The notes under the pieces are model-generated. The model did not search any database. It was not told the DNA's origin and saw only the letters and a program-made list of their open reading frames with translations. A DNA stretch of 64,000 nt from positions 6,169,001-6,233,000 of the forward strand of contig NC_083570.1 in NCBI RefSeq assembly GCF_027579695.1, in the 5' to 3' direction. This document shows, piece after piece, positions 22,000-34,138 of the stretch (within the stretch, counting starts at the first letter, position 1; every line of letters starts with the position of its first letter). The stretch comes from Neoarius graeffei (Eukaryota > Chordata > Actinopteri > Siluriformes > Ariidae). Position numbers and translations under genes: made by a program.

Positions 22000-23113
22000 T
22001 GGAAGAAGATTCTCTGGTCAGATGAGACTAAAATTGGTCTTTTTGGCCATCATAGGAAATGCCAAGTGTGGCGCAAACTCAACATCCTGAGAACACCATT
22101 CCTACAGTGAAGCATGGTGGTGGCAGCATCATGCTGTGGGGATATTTTTCATCTGCATGGACAGGAAAGCTGGTCAGGACTGTAGGAAAGATGGATTGTA
22201 CTAAATACAGGGCAATTCTGGAGGACAACCTGTTTGAGTCAGCCAGAGGTTTGAGACTGAGATGAAGGTTCACGTTCCAGCAGGACAATGATCCTAAACA
22301 TTCTGTGAAAGCTACACTGGAGTGGTGTAAAGGGAAACTGTAGCGGTTCACTATTGGTGGGTGGAGCACAGAGGATGGCAGGACAGAGATCAGGTTCAAA
22401 ATAGCGTTTATTGCCACACTTTTCAGTCTAACAATCATTCACATAAATAGACACACACACACAGGGCTGGAGTCTTGTTCAGGGGTGAGCTCCTCTGCTC
22501 TCGCTCTCCCTCCTTAAGTAGGGCGCGGTCACTGGGAAGACACACAAACAGGTTAATTGCTCTCAGGTGTAGTGATTCTGCCACTCACCTTCCCTGACTC
22601 CGCCCTCTTGTCACAGACCGGCGCTTGATCATGCCCCCACTGCCACAGAAACATTTAAATGTCTTGGAATGGCTTGAACAAAGCCCAGACCTCAAACCAA
22701 TTGAGAATCTGTGGCATAACTTGAAGATTGCTGTACACCAACACAACCCATTTAATTTGATGGAGTTGGAGCAGTTTTGCCTTGATGAATGGGCAAAAAT
22801 CCCAGTGGCTAGATGTGCTAAGCTAACAGGGACATACCCCAAGAGACTTGCAGCTGTAATTGCAGCAAAAGGTGGCTCTACAAAGTATTGACTTTGGGGG
22901 GGGGGTGAATACCTATTCACACTCCAGATTTCTGTTTTTTCACCTTAATTATTGTTTGTGGCACAATAAAACAACAATTTTCACCTTTAACGTGGTTGGC
23001 ATGTTGTGTAAATCAAATAGTTCTAACCCCCAAATCCATTTTAATTCCAGCTTGGAATGCGACAAAACAGGACAAACACCAAGGGGGATGAATACTTTTG
23101 CAAGACACTTTAT
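22000..23113 (+). mobile_element. Tc1-like element, 5'-truncated, transposase broken
   Basis: The transposase C-terminal half is recognisable: LWSDETKIGLFG, then KHGGGSIMLWGYFS, LEDNLFESARGLRLR and FQQDNDPKH in shifting frames. After an inserted solo LTR it continues with NVLEWLEQSPDLKPIENLWHNLK...AKGGSTKY. The DxDPKH region carries the second aspartate and the ENLWH motif holds the final acidic residue of the DDE triad. The 3' terminus GGGATGAATACTTTTGCAAGACA is of Tc1 type. The N-terminal DNA-binding half and 5' inverted repeat are absent, and frameshifts kill it. Confidence 0.85.
22339..22647 (-). repeat. Solo LTR inside the Tc1-like element
   Basis: This 309-bp block interrupts the Tc1 coding sequence. 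It is flanked by GAAAC at 22334-22338 and 22648-22652. It begins TGTAGCGG and ends GCCACA on the plus strand, so both ends have TG...CA form. On the minus strand an AATAAA lies in GGCAATAAACGC, giving the likely transcription direction. No internal retroviral sequence remains, so it fits a solo LTR left by recombination between two LTRs. Confidence 0.8.
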
Positions 23114-23199
23114 AATGGTGCAAGGAATTGATCCAGAAGGTGGCAGCAATGCAATAATAAGGATGCTGGCTGCCTTTCAACACAAGAAAGAAGAAGAAG

Positions 23200-24725
23200 C
23201 AGCAGACAGGAAATGTGAACCCTTCAGGTGTGTTAGTAAATCTCAAGTGGGGTATTGACAAAGAAACAATGATCATTCTCTATAAATCTTTAATTTTATC
23301 ATGTCTTGATTATGGTTGGGAAGTTTATGATACTGCATGTATTTCTAGGAAAAGAGAATTAGATGTTATTCAAAATCAATGCCTTAGAATCTGCACTGGT
23401 GCTCTTCAATGTACTCCGATCTCTGTTTTGGAGATAGACTGCTCGATTATACCTTTGGACCTAAGAAGAGAATTCAAACAAACTCAAAGTGCAATTAAAT
23501 ATAGATCTTTTGAAGATCATCCAACAACAACAAAAAAGTTTTTTAGCAGAACAAAATTGTGACGTTAATCTTCACTTTTGTCCTATATTTTCTAAAGTTG
23601 TTCAATTGGTTTATTGTCTTCCGGTTCCATCTTGTAATCCTTTGGTTGATCCTTTTCCATTCTGGGAATCCCAATCTCCAAAAGTTGACTTGGATTTAGT
23701 TGCTAAAATCTCTAAACAAGAGGATAGTAGTTGCTGCATGTTACAATCGGCATTAGAACACATTCAACTCAAATACATTCAACACTTAGATATATTTACT
23801 GATTGTTCAAAAAAATATTTTGATTGTGCATCTGGCGTTGTAATTCCAAGTCTAAATATTCAAAAAGATTATAAAATTTTAAATGGTACTATTTTTAGAG
23901 CTGAGTTACTAGCAATTACAAAGGCTTTGGAACTTCTTATTGATAAACGTCGCTTTCAAAGTGTGATATTTTCTGATATTCCTTGTCTGCCTTACAAAAA
24001 AATTCAAAAGGAAGATAATGACATAGAATTATTAGCTTTCCGAAATCTTATGTACAAGTTTTATCTTATGGGTGGTAAGGTTGTTTTTTTGTGGGATTCC
24101 AGCTCCTGTGGGTATTAAAGCAAATGAAATTGCTGATAAATTGGCCAAAAGATCAGTAAATAAAACCTATTATGACATTCATTACCCTTTTACCACTTCT
24201 GATATTACAAAACATATCAAAGATGCTATTTTTACAATATGGCAAGACGGATGGGAAAATTGCCAAACTGGTAGATTCTTCAACCAACTGGAACCAAATA
24301 TTGCAACACATACCACATATTCTGACAGAAACAAACACAGGAGAATTACAAGACTGAGATTTGGAAAATATCTACTGAATGATACACAATTTCTTTTTTA
24401 AAAAATAACCTCCAATCAGTGTCCAACTTGTGGTGTAAAAGAATGTCAAACACCTGCTTCTAGACTGCATCAAATATCCAAACTTTCATGATAAAATTAT
24501 TCAAATAATGAGAAATAAACAATTAGAAATTAAAATTAAAAACTTACTTTTACATAAAGAATTTTATGATGACATAAGTTTATTATTGAAAAAGAAAATT
24601 AATTTTGAAAAAAAAAAAACCCTTGTATTTAATGTGTGTGTGCTTGGTCACAATATGTGAACTAGTAGTTCCAATCCTGAAAGGACGCCAAATCACTTCG
24701 AGTGGGAGCGTCCCTAAAAGAAGCT
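23200..24725 (+). pseudogene. I-like LINE C-terminal part with RNase H
   Basis: Three overlapping frames (23215-23562, 23489-24118, 24072-24401) together read the end of a reverse transcriptase (LVNLKWGIDKETMIILYKSLILSCLDYG), then an RNase H domain: IFTDCSKK, FRAELLAITKAL, SDIPCLPYK and NEIADKLAKRS, which hold the D-E-D-D pattern. It closes with a zinc-knuckle-like CPTCGVKE...LLDC region near 24425-24470. RNase H after RT is a feature of the I superfamily (I, Nimb, Ingi types). At least two frameshifts make it inactive. The 3' UTR probably runs to about 24725. Confidence 0.7.
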
Positions 24726-25793
24726 CAGGTTAGTAAATCTCCTCAGCTGTGAGCCGTGTTTATTCTGGATAGATCTCCTGTTGATGATCTCGCTTCGTCT
24801 CTGCCTTTCCCTTTGATTTTAATGATATTTCTAGTGGATGGGGTTTGAAGCCTGCACTGACTGGGATTAGATAAAGTCTTGTGTTAATACTACTAGCAGA
24901 TTTCTTTCTTCTGCCTTTCAGGAGATTCATTTCAGTCTGTTAACAATGTGAAAATGACCCAAAGGTAAAATGACCTGTGTCAGTGTGGGTTTCCTCCTGG
25001 TTCTCCAGTGTTCTCCTACTTCTCAAAGACACATCTAATGACTGATTGAGGCGACTCAGGATCTCTGATCTCAAACATATTCATCTACCAACTTCATTTC
25101 CATCTCAACAATCTGTTCATGAGAAAGAATTCTTCATCAACCCAGAATAATGTTCTTGATAAAACATGATGTCAGGAATAAAACAGGATGAGGCATGCTG
25201 CTCCAGGAAACTAATCTGCGATGAGGTGGTGGGATGTGACCCAACACAAAGTGGATTAGTTTCCATTAACAGCACGTCATGAAGTGTTCAGGCACTCGTG
25301 AAGGCTGGAGCGCTCATACTGAGTGAAATGGAGATTATGTTTAATAAATATCCACTTTTGTGATTTCTATTAGCAGTAAAAAATGCAAAATCAATAAAAT
25401 ACGGTTTTCCATCCTGACAGCTGCGTCCTCCTCACTTTTAAAATGGCTCCAACATTCTTTAGGGATGAAGATCAGTTTAAAGATGTCACGAGGAAAAAGC
25501 TGTTCAAATGAAACAATTGTAATTTATCAACAAGTTGTGCTTGAGGTGTCAGTAGGTGGAAAAGTCCAGAAAATTAAGATCCATTCTGTGAGTGTTTCAT
25601 GAAATTAATCCTAATCAGTGCAGCGACATGGGTTATATTTCTGCACTGAAGGGAGATTTAATGGTTAATAGAGGAGTGTTCATGATCTCTCTGTGTTTGT
25701 GCTCCTCCTCTGTCTTACACACACAGAATGAGGAAGTAACTCCTCATTTCAGAGAAAACAAACTGATCTCTCTCTCGGTGTGATTTCAGGAAA
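24726..25793 (+). promoter_or_regulatory. 5' region of the TRIM gene
   Basis: No coding exon is supported. A TTTCAG|G acceptor-like site at 25785-25790, four bases before the ATG at 25794, suggests an upstream untranslated exon, as is common in these genes. I could not identify a TATA box or interferon-response element with confidence. Confidence 0.4.
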
Positions 25794-28700
25794 ATGGCTG
25801 AGGCCAGTATTTCAGTAGATCAGCTTTCTGTGGACCAGTTCATGTGTCCAGTGTGTCTGGATGTCCTGAAGGATCCGGTGACTATCCCCTGTGGTCACAG
25901 TTTCTGTAAGGTGTGTATTAATGGCTGCTGGGATCAGGAGGATCAGAAGGGCGTCTACAGCTGTCCTCAGTGCAGAGACACTTTCACGACAAGGCCTGTT
26001 CTACGCAGAAACAACATGCTGGATGAAGTGGTGGAGAAACTGAAGAAGACTGAAGTCCAAGCTGCTTCTCCTGCTCACTGTTACGCTGGACCTGGAGATG
26101 TGGAGTGTGATTTCTGCACCGGGAGAAAACACAAAGCCGTCAGGTCCTGTCTGACGTGTTTGACTTCTTATTGTGAAATTCATCTGAAACCTCACTATGA
26201 AGTTTCTTCATGGAAAAAACACACATTAATTGAAGCCTCAGCAAAACTCCAAGAGAAGATCTGCTCTGAACATGATGAAGTGCTGAGAATCTACTGTCGT
26301 ACTGATCAAATATGTATTTGCTCTTTGTGCATGTTGGAGAAACATAAAGACCATGACGCTGTTTCAGTTGCAGCAGAAAGAGCTGAGAAACAGGTGAGAA
26401 CTATAAATCTTTCCAGAATTAAATCATCTTAATTATAGTTTCCCATCTAGAAACAGGTGCTTTAGTCAGTGATATGATTTGAACTTTAATTTCAATGTGT
26501 GTCTCAATCAGAAGGATTCTGTAAAAGCTGATTAAAATTGTCTGTGTTCTGGTGAACAGAGTGTTAAATTTATCTTCAGTGATGGTTGTAATCTGGTTCG
26601 GGGTGGGTTTCCTGATAACGTTGCCCTTTAGACCTAAAGAGAGAGTTGAGAGACTCTCTTAAGGAATGAACGTTGTGTCTGTGTGTGGTTTTCCGGAACT
26701 CACTCGTAAGAAGGAGTCTAAAGAGCAACAGGACAAAGAGCGTCTTTGCAGCTGGCGTCCCCGATATAGGCATTAGTAGCTGCTAAAGGCAATCATACTG
26801 TCGTTGCTGAAAGCATTAGTAGTTGCTAAATCCAGTCGATAAGGTCACATGGTGCTCGTTTTTAACCAAAATCTAATGAAATATAAAGTGTTTAAAATAA
26901 GATAATATATAGTATCATCTGGAAGCATTACATATATAATGTGTTAATTAATTTATGAAACTATTTTATGTTTTTGGCAATTTTTTTTCTTCCAAGCGTG
27001 TTTTTAATGAAATGAACAAATGTTCACATGAAAGAAGGATCAAATAATAAGCTAAATATTGAGGTAAATGTGTTCCCCGTGCTCGCTCATTTCACTGTTA
27101 CCCCCCGATCATGCAGTCAGGATTATTTCAGCTGTTCTCCACAGTGCATAGTGGGCCATGTTCTCCCTTATAAGTCCACAGAGAGAGAGAGAGAGAGATA
27201 TTTTGATCTGTGTGTAGTGTGTACCGAAGGAGGTTTAAAACATATAGTCAACCTTACATAGAAGGAGGTCAATTAAACCTTCTTAGGTACACACTAGGCG
27301 GCACGGTGGTGTAGTGGTTAGCGCTGTCGCCTCACAGCAAGAAGGTCCGGGATCGAGCCCCGTGGCCGGCAAGGGCCTTTCTGTGCGGAGTTTGCATGTT
27401 CTCCCTGTGTCCATGTGGGTTTCCTCCGGGTGCTCCGGTTTCCCCCACAGTCCAAAGACATGCAGGTTAGGTTAACTGGTGACTCTAAATTGACCGTAGG
27501 TGTGAATGTGAGTGTGAATGGTTGTCTGTGTCTATGTGTCAGCCCTGTGATGACCTGGCGACTTGTCCAGGGTGTACCCCGCCTTTCGCCCGTAGTCAGC
27601 TGGGATAGGCTCCAGCTTGCCTGCGACCCTGTAGAACAGGATAAAGCGGCTAGAGATAATGAGATGAGATGAGGTACACACTACACACACATCAAAACCT
27701 CTCTCTCTTTCACACACACACCATTAGAGGTGCAGAAATGTTTCATTTATAACACTAAATTAGTTAATCACTCGCCTAACTGAGCTAAATTTCATTAAAA
27801 TATAGTGATATAAATGTGGCATTCTGATATCCATACGTAATTCCATAACATACTGAAATATATTCATCGTGTTTTGTGTATATTTATTTAATAATTAACA
27901 GAGCTGGACAAAGAACCCAACTTCATTACTTAAGTCAAAGTACAGATCCCACTGGGCAAATGTTACTCCGATACAAGTGAAAGTTGGACAGTCAAATTTT
28001 TACTTCAGTTAAAGTACTGCAGTACTTGCTTTTAAAAATCCTTAAGTATTAAAAGTACATTTTCTGTCAATGCATTGTTGTATTATAGCCACAACGCTTA
28101 CAAAACCTAATGCCTCTGAAACACCTGACTGGATTTACTGACTAACTTGTAGAACCTGTAGAATAAACGCCTGGTAGAATGTTACACAATGAAACACAAC
28201 TGAACTGAAAAAGACCCATTGTCATTTTCATTTTTTTATTGTAACCCTCCTCCCCACCACCACAAAGCAGCATGGTAGTGTTCTGACCCGGCTCTGGCAG
28301 TGTGTGCACACATGTATGTGTGTGTTAATCAGGAAGACAGTGGAACAGCTGTAAATGCAGCTTGCTCAGAAAATAAAAAGGACAATCCAACCTGATTAAA
28401 ACCCAGATCCGCACCTCGAGCTTAATAACGGCCCAACAGCAACTCTGCTTTAAGCAAGACAACAACAAAAAATGTGCAAGACCATCATCTGACATCAAAA
28501 CAAAAAATTCCAGCAGTTTGTTAAGTGTATGTATTCATGCACATATGAATCTGCCTGTGGAATCATGTCAGTGAAGCTCCACCTGACATGCTAGCAAACT
28601 CTTTTCAAACTCAAAATCATATTGGGCAGCTAATATTACGAGAAAAGAAAGATTTCTACTTTTTTGTTTAATTGGCAAGATTATGATAAAACATTTCTGA

Positions 28701-30191
28701 AAGGACTTCAGAAAAGTGAACGTTATTCATGTTAGTGTAACTCCATTTTTACATGCTAACTAACAGTGTCCAAGTTAACTAGCTATGTGTAAACATTAGA
28801 CGTGGACAAGGCGATGGCAACTTGGCAAATCCATAGAAAGCCATTTGACTAATCAGACTGTGTAGCTATTGCAACGTTATCGCGAGCTCTAAAGCACAGA
28901 CAACTTCACTGCAAGCTTTCTCTTGGAATAAAACGTTTATATCCCTCAATATGCTTCCGCAGGTTGGATGGCGAGGTTTTGTAAGCTGTGCTGTGCTCCG
29001 TTTTAGGCAAAAAAAGCAAACATTTAAAATGAAACGACTCTTTATTCCTTTCAGAAAACTGAACCATGGGTTCTAGCTATAGAACCGTGGGTGTGTGCAT
29101 TACCCAGAAGAACCGCCTCTTTCCATTCTGCCATCAACTGATCGTGTTAAATAATGCTGCGGAGAAATCATTGATCTTGATTTTATCCAGTCTATGGACG
29201 TGACGTGACCCTAGTGATTACTGATAGACTGTCTCAGTGTCACCTGCAGAAAAACCAATCACATTTTAGAAAAGAAAAGAAAAAAACATCCACTTTCAAA
29301 GCTGCTTCATAGTAACGAGTAACGAGGACCTTGATAGAAATGTAGTGGAGTAAAAAGTACGATATTTTGTCTTTCAAATGTAGTGAAGTTAAAAGAAAGA
29401 AAGAAAGAAAGCTTTATTTGTCACATGCACACTTCAAGCACAGTGAAATTCATCCTCTGCATCCTAACCCATCTGAAGCAGTAAACACATGCGCGCACAC
29501 ACCCAGAGCAGTGGGCAGCCACACAGCACCCGGGTACCTCAGCCCAAGGCCACCCCACATCAGCGTAACTGCATGTCTTTGGACTGTGGGGGAAACCGGA
29601 GCACCTGGAGGAAACCCACGCAGACACGGGGAGAACATGCAAACTCCACACAGAAAGGCCCTCGCAGGCCACTGGGTTCAAACCCAGAACCTTCTTGCTG
29701 TGAGGCGACAGCGCTAACCACTACACCACCGTGCTGCCTGTGAAAAGTCATAAGTTTAAAAAAAAATAACACTCAAGTAAAGTACAGATACTCAAAAAGT
29801 GTACTTCAGTACAGAACTCAAGTAAATGTACTTCGTTACTGTCCACCTCTGATAATTAACTCGATGTATTTGCAATGTAGAAGAAAACTAATTGAACACC
29901 AGCAGCAGATTCAACCCCAGTTTCCCCCGCTGACTGTGAGAGTCCCTCAGAGCCGCATGCGCATTCTGTGGATTCGGCAGCGAGCGAGTCGCTCTTTGTT
30001 TTGAACGAGTGCTCCGGGTCTCTCGTAAATTCCGAGCAAACTAAAGGACGACTTGTGCTACGATGTTGTTCGGGAAAACCACGTTAGCTTGATGATGGAT
30101 CTTAAGAGGTCATTTAAAACTCTCTTGGCCTTAAGAGGCTTTCGGGAAACCCAGCCCAGATCAGTTAGTGAACATTTCTCTCTCTCTCTCA

Positions 30192-30260
<69 letters not shown>

Positions 30261-33200
30261 ACCTTCAGAGCGAAACATGAATGTACTTTGAACTGACATT
30301 AATATGGAACCAGTTCGCTCGTACTGTATAAAAAGTAGGGATGTCCCGATCCGATCACGTGATCGGAAATCGGGCCCGATCACGTGGTTTCAGACTCGAT
30401 CGGAATCGGGCATTACCTCCCGATCAGGGATCGGATATATATCTATATAATATATTCTCTTTTTTAACACATCAATAGCTATGCGTTGGCACAGAGTGAG
30501 ACCAGACGTCTTGTCTCAACACAGCAACAAAAACGCGTGCGGCATGACATCACTTTGTAGCAGAGACGCTATTGGTTATTGGCTGCCCGTTGCCGGCAAA
30601 GTTGAACACGGAAGCAGTTCGAAGCGGAAAGCAAAGCATGTCTGTGGTGTGGCAGTATTTCAAAGTTGATGACAACATTGCCATAGCAAACTGTGAAATA
30701 TGTAAAGCTGGAATTTCAAGGGGTGGACAGGAAAGGGCCGCATTTAATACAACAAACCTGATACGGCACCTGAAAAACAAACACCCGACACAATACAGCG
30801 AGTTTTTAGTGCTGTTGCAAACGTGTTGGATGACAAAAACAGGCTCAAACCTGAAAGGGTAGAAATGCTTGTTTTCATCAAGAAAAACGTTCATTTCCTT
30901 AATTGAAATTACTGTATACCACTGTGAGATGCGTTCTTAAAAGCAAATTACTGGCACTGTGGCAGTTTTTTTTTAATTTGTTTACATTCCTGCCAGGTAT
31001 TTTAAGGTTATGTTTTTAATTTATGTTATTTATTGTTCAAACTACCTCACGTAAGTGCTCTGTTTGCTAACGGAGTTGTTGGATGTTAAAATAAGGTGTT
31101 AAATAAAAAAAATGAGGAACATCCTGGATCCGTTTCTTTCCTCGTCTGTATTATTTTTTATGGATTATAAGAAGTATCGGATCGGGACTCGGTATCGGCA
31201 GATACTCAAAATCAAATGATCGGTATCGGATCGGAGGGCAAAAAAACCTGATCGGGACATCCCTAATAAAAAGCTGAATGTATTTTATTTGTCCTCAGAG
31301 TGAGTTAAAGGAGGAGCAGATGAAATCCCAGCAGAGAATCCAGGAGAAGCAGAAGAAGGTGCAGGAGCTGAAACAGGCTGTGAACACTATAAAGGTGAGC
31401 AGTGAGCAGAGACAGAGCTGCTCCTAGAAACACACACAACATGGACAACGAGTCATTTACAGTCCCAGTAAGAGAGGGAATGATAGATGAGCTTTAAATC
31501 TTGTGTGTGTGTGTGTGTCCTAACAGCTCAGTGCACAGACAGCAGTGGAGGACAGTGAGAGGATCTTTACTGAGCTGATCAGCTCCATGGAGAAAAAGCG
31601 CTGGGAGGTGACGGAGCTGATCAGAGATCAGGAGAAGGCTGAACTGAGTCGAGCTGAACGACTCCTGGAGCAACTGGAGCAGGAGATTGCTGATCTTCAG
31701 AGGAGAGTCACTGAGCTGGAGCAGCTTTCACACACACACGATCACATCCATTTCCTCCAGGTAACACTCACTGTCTGATCTACAGAGCCAGCTGTTCCTC
31801 ACACACTCTCTAAAACACCTCTCATTAAGGGAACAATAAATGTCCCTGTCTGACATCACAAGTGGGTTTTACATTTCATTTGCTTTCTGTAGGTTTTAGC
31901 TTCTGGACGTTGCTCTCCTGAAATGGACAGACCAGACTTTCACGCATCCAGCGTCACTGTCCATCAACATCTCTCATTTGATGGAGTGAGGAATTCTCTC
32001 TCAGATCTGAAAAAGAGACTCGAGGAATTCTGTGAGGAGGAATTCAACAAAATCCCTCCACATGGTAAGAGGAGCTGTTCCTGCTGGAGAAACACAGTGA
32101 TGTGTTATTTCTTAGCGATGCTCCTGCTTTCTTTTCTGCAGACACTTTATTCACCCGACACTTTGAACTAAAACACTGATTTAAAATGAATAAACTGACT
32201 GGATCACTTTAAACTCTTTCCATCTTTTACACAAACTCATGTTTCTATTTTTCTCTCCACAGCTGCAGCAGTTCAGATCATTTCAGAACCAGAACCACAG
32301 AGCAGAGAAGACTTTCTGAAATGTACATCTAACACACACACACACACACACACTTCTAGGCCTGTCACGATGACAAATTTTGTTGGACGATATATTGTCT
32401 AAGAAATTGTGAGAAACGATATTATTGTTGATGTCTTTTCAAGACAATTTTATGCCACTAGTAAAATAATAATGATCATGCAAATACACCCTTTCATAGA
32501 ACAGTAAACTTTTGAATTAAGTCAACTTATTCAATTCAACAGTGGAATGTAAAAAATAAATAAATAAATTAATAAGCTAAAGAAATAAAACAACAATCAG
32601 ACAAAACCACTCACAACAAAAACGATAAATAAAATACAATTTATGGCTCTTAAAAATTGCACTGAAGTGAATATTAACTTGGCACAGGGTAATAAAAAGA
32701 CATTCTTTTCTTCACAGGCAACATTCTGCCAATCCAGTTTCTCAAAGATTAGTACCCAGATCAACAAAAAGTGCAAAGTAACAACGTATTGCCAGCTGTC
32801 ATTTGGATAAAAGTCACAACAATTAGAACGAGATAACATGTAGGCAAGGGCGTAGGTTTGGTATTAACATTGGTGGGGACAAAAACCCAATGCCAACCCC
32901 CAGTGGTGCCAACTTCAGGTCAACATTAGAGGGTCACAATATTTTGCTCCGTTGTGTTCCACCAAAAGAGTCTCCATCATCTCTCCAAAGGCCAGACTTT
33001 TAACATTTGAAGTTCAGAACTGTAGTAATTCATTAATAATAATAATAATAATAATAATATGAAATCCATTTGATTAACTGCAAATCTTGCATGTGATGAT
33101 GAACTCATTCTACCAATTTGCAAATGTGTTTTCCAAGCGAATCCCGCACTGACTGTCAGGAGGGTGTATGTTCCTTTCCCTCATAAATGGAAATAAAACC

Positions 33201-34138
33201 CATCCGGAGCCTTAAACACTGCGTTCCATGAGGCTGGCAGGGGGAGTCGCTCTCTTCTGTGGGATCTTTAACTAGTTTTAGAATGCTAGTTTAAGCTGAT
33301 ATGTGATTGATCTAACGGTAAAACAGCACGAGGGCTCGAAAACTTTGACAGGTTACAATTTTACTTGGCAACAGAATGTATCTGAATTCTGATTGGTTGT
33401 TGTATCTGGATTCTGATTGGTGGTTGTTATATTATTGCCCTTTTGTTGTGTTCTTGAGCCCAGAGTGGGGGGAGGGGGGAGTGACAGGATTCTACAGAGA
33501 AAAGTTTTCACTGCAACCGAACTGCTGTTTTCGTGACCACGCCCCCAGCGCGGATATTCATGTTCACATTGTTCAGTTTGTTTTTCTCTTTCATTTTAGA
33601 TTTCTGTTATCTGACTCTGGATCCCAACACGGCACATCGTATCCTCATTCTGTCTGAGAAGAACAGAGCGGTGAGATGGAGTGTGAGAGAGCAGCGTTAC
33701 TCTGATCATCCAGAGAGATTTGATTCCTGGTGTCAGGTGTTGTGTAAGGAGAGTGTGTGTGGACGCTGTTACTGGGAGGTGGAGCGGAGCCGTGCTGCTG
33801 GTGTGTACATATCAGTCTCATATAAAGACATCAGCAGGAAAGGAGAGGCTAATGAGTGTGGGTTTGGATTCAACAATCAGTCCTGGAGTCTGTGGTGTTC
33901 TTCTTCTTCTCTCTCTTTCTGGCACAACAGCATTGAGACTGATCTCAGAGTTCCATCAGCCTCCAGAATAGGAGTGTATGTGGATCACAGTGCAGGAACT
34001 CTGTCCTTCTATAGCGTCTCTGACACGATGAAGCTCCTCCACAGAGTCCACACCACATTCACTCAGACTCTATACGCTGGGTTTGGGTTCTGTTTCTTGT
34101 TTTCTGGTTCTACAGCGAGATTGTGTGATCCAGAATAA
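25794..34138 (+). CDS. finTRIM/TRIM16-like E3 ubiquitin ligase, six coding exons
   Basis: Exons: 25794-26393, 31299-31394, 31527-31760, 31893-32064, 32263-32322, 33600-34138. All introns are GT-AG and phases join without a break, giving 566 residues. The 96, 234 and 60 bp internal exons match the known TRIM gene pattern. Exon 1 holds a C3HC4 RING (C18, C21, C33, H35, C38, C41, C57, C60), B-box 1 from C105 to about 140, and B-box 2 from C157 to H187. Exons 2-4 are coiled coil, about 201-365. Exon 6 is PRY-SPRY (LDPNTAHRILIL, CYWEVERSRAAGVYISV, GVYVDHSAGTLSFYSV). AATAAA overlaps the stop codon. The RING recruits E2 enzymes, the coiled coil dimerises, and SPRY chooses targets; fish members are linked to antiviral defence. 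Which subfamily it belongs to, and its target, are not shown. Confidence 0.93.
27178..27715. repeat. Foldback element in TRIM intron 1, split by a SINE
   Basis: The left arm (27181-27237: GA-rich, then TTTTGATCTGTGTG, TAGTGTGTACC, AGGAGGTTTAA) is the near complement of the right arm (27274-27296 and 27672-27712: TTAAACCTTCTTAGGTACACACTA, then CACACATCAAAACCTCTCTC). The SINE sits inside the right arm. It is probably a small non-autonomous DNA element. Confidence 0.7.
27297..27671 (+). repeat. Full-length SINE, 12-bp target duplication
   Basis: Same family as the copy at 9872. AGGTACACACTA is present at 27285-27296 and 27672-27683. It lies in the same orientation as the TRIM gene, inside intron 1. 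Confidence 0.9.
27899..29851. mobile_element. Non-autonomous hAT element in TRIM intron 1
   Basis: Termini are CAGAGCTGGACAAAG on the left and CTGTCCACCTCTG on the right, which are inverted partners (CAGAG(G/C)TGGACA). The 8-bp duplication ATAATTAA is at 27891-27898 and 29852-29859. Repeated AAGTACAG/AAGTAAAGTAC motifs sit near both ends. There is no transposase frame. A SINE lies within. The right third of this element is also present in the duplicated copy at 41.4-46.8 kb. Confidence 0.85.
29395..29740 (-). repeat. SINE inside the intron 1 hAT element
   Basis: A minus-strand SINE with the CTTTATTTGTCACATGCAC / TTCAAGCACAGTGAAATTCATCC type 3' end, like the copy at 5045, and a (GAAA)n run at its edge. 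The duplicated segment at about 46288 reads straight through the same point (GAAGTTAAAGTCATAAG), so that copy is an empty site. Target duplication is not clean. Confidence 0.8.
30198..30250. repeat. (AC)n microsatellite in intron 1
   Basis: About 26 AC units. The duplicate copy has only about 12 (47137-47160). Confidence 0.95.
30336..31265 (+). mobile_element. Short hAT element with a BED-finger exon
   Basis: Termini TAGGGATGTCCCGATC and its inverse GATCGGGACATCCCTA, with 8-bp duplication ATAAAAAG at 30328-30335 and 31266-31273. The copy at 47.2 kb shows the site unoccupied. An ATG at 30638 opens MSVVWQYFKVDDN..., a BED zinc finger with CEIC...HLKNKH, ending near 30862. The catalytic part of the transposase is missing, so the element is non-autonomous. 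It sits 33 bases upstream of TRIM exon 2. Confidence 0.92.
32357..32840. mobile_element. hAT-like end fragment in TRIM intron 5
   Basis: TAGGCCTGTCACGATGACAA, then ATTGTCTAAGAAATTGTGAG, resembles the terminus of a fish hAT family. The matching right end was not found. It follows an (AC)n run at 32333-32352. The rest of intron 5 (32840-33599) holds further repeat-like sequence, an (AAT)n run at 33037-33057 and a duplicated CTGATTGGTTGTTGTAT-like stretch near 33390-33425, but no gene. Confidence 0.4.

Noticed and set aside
30198-30250. Open frames through (AC)n, (GT)n, (TC)n and (AAT)n runs
   Set aside because: Frames there are products of simple repeats (Cys-Val, Thr-His, Ile runs) with no domain or splice support.
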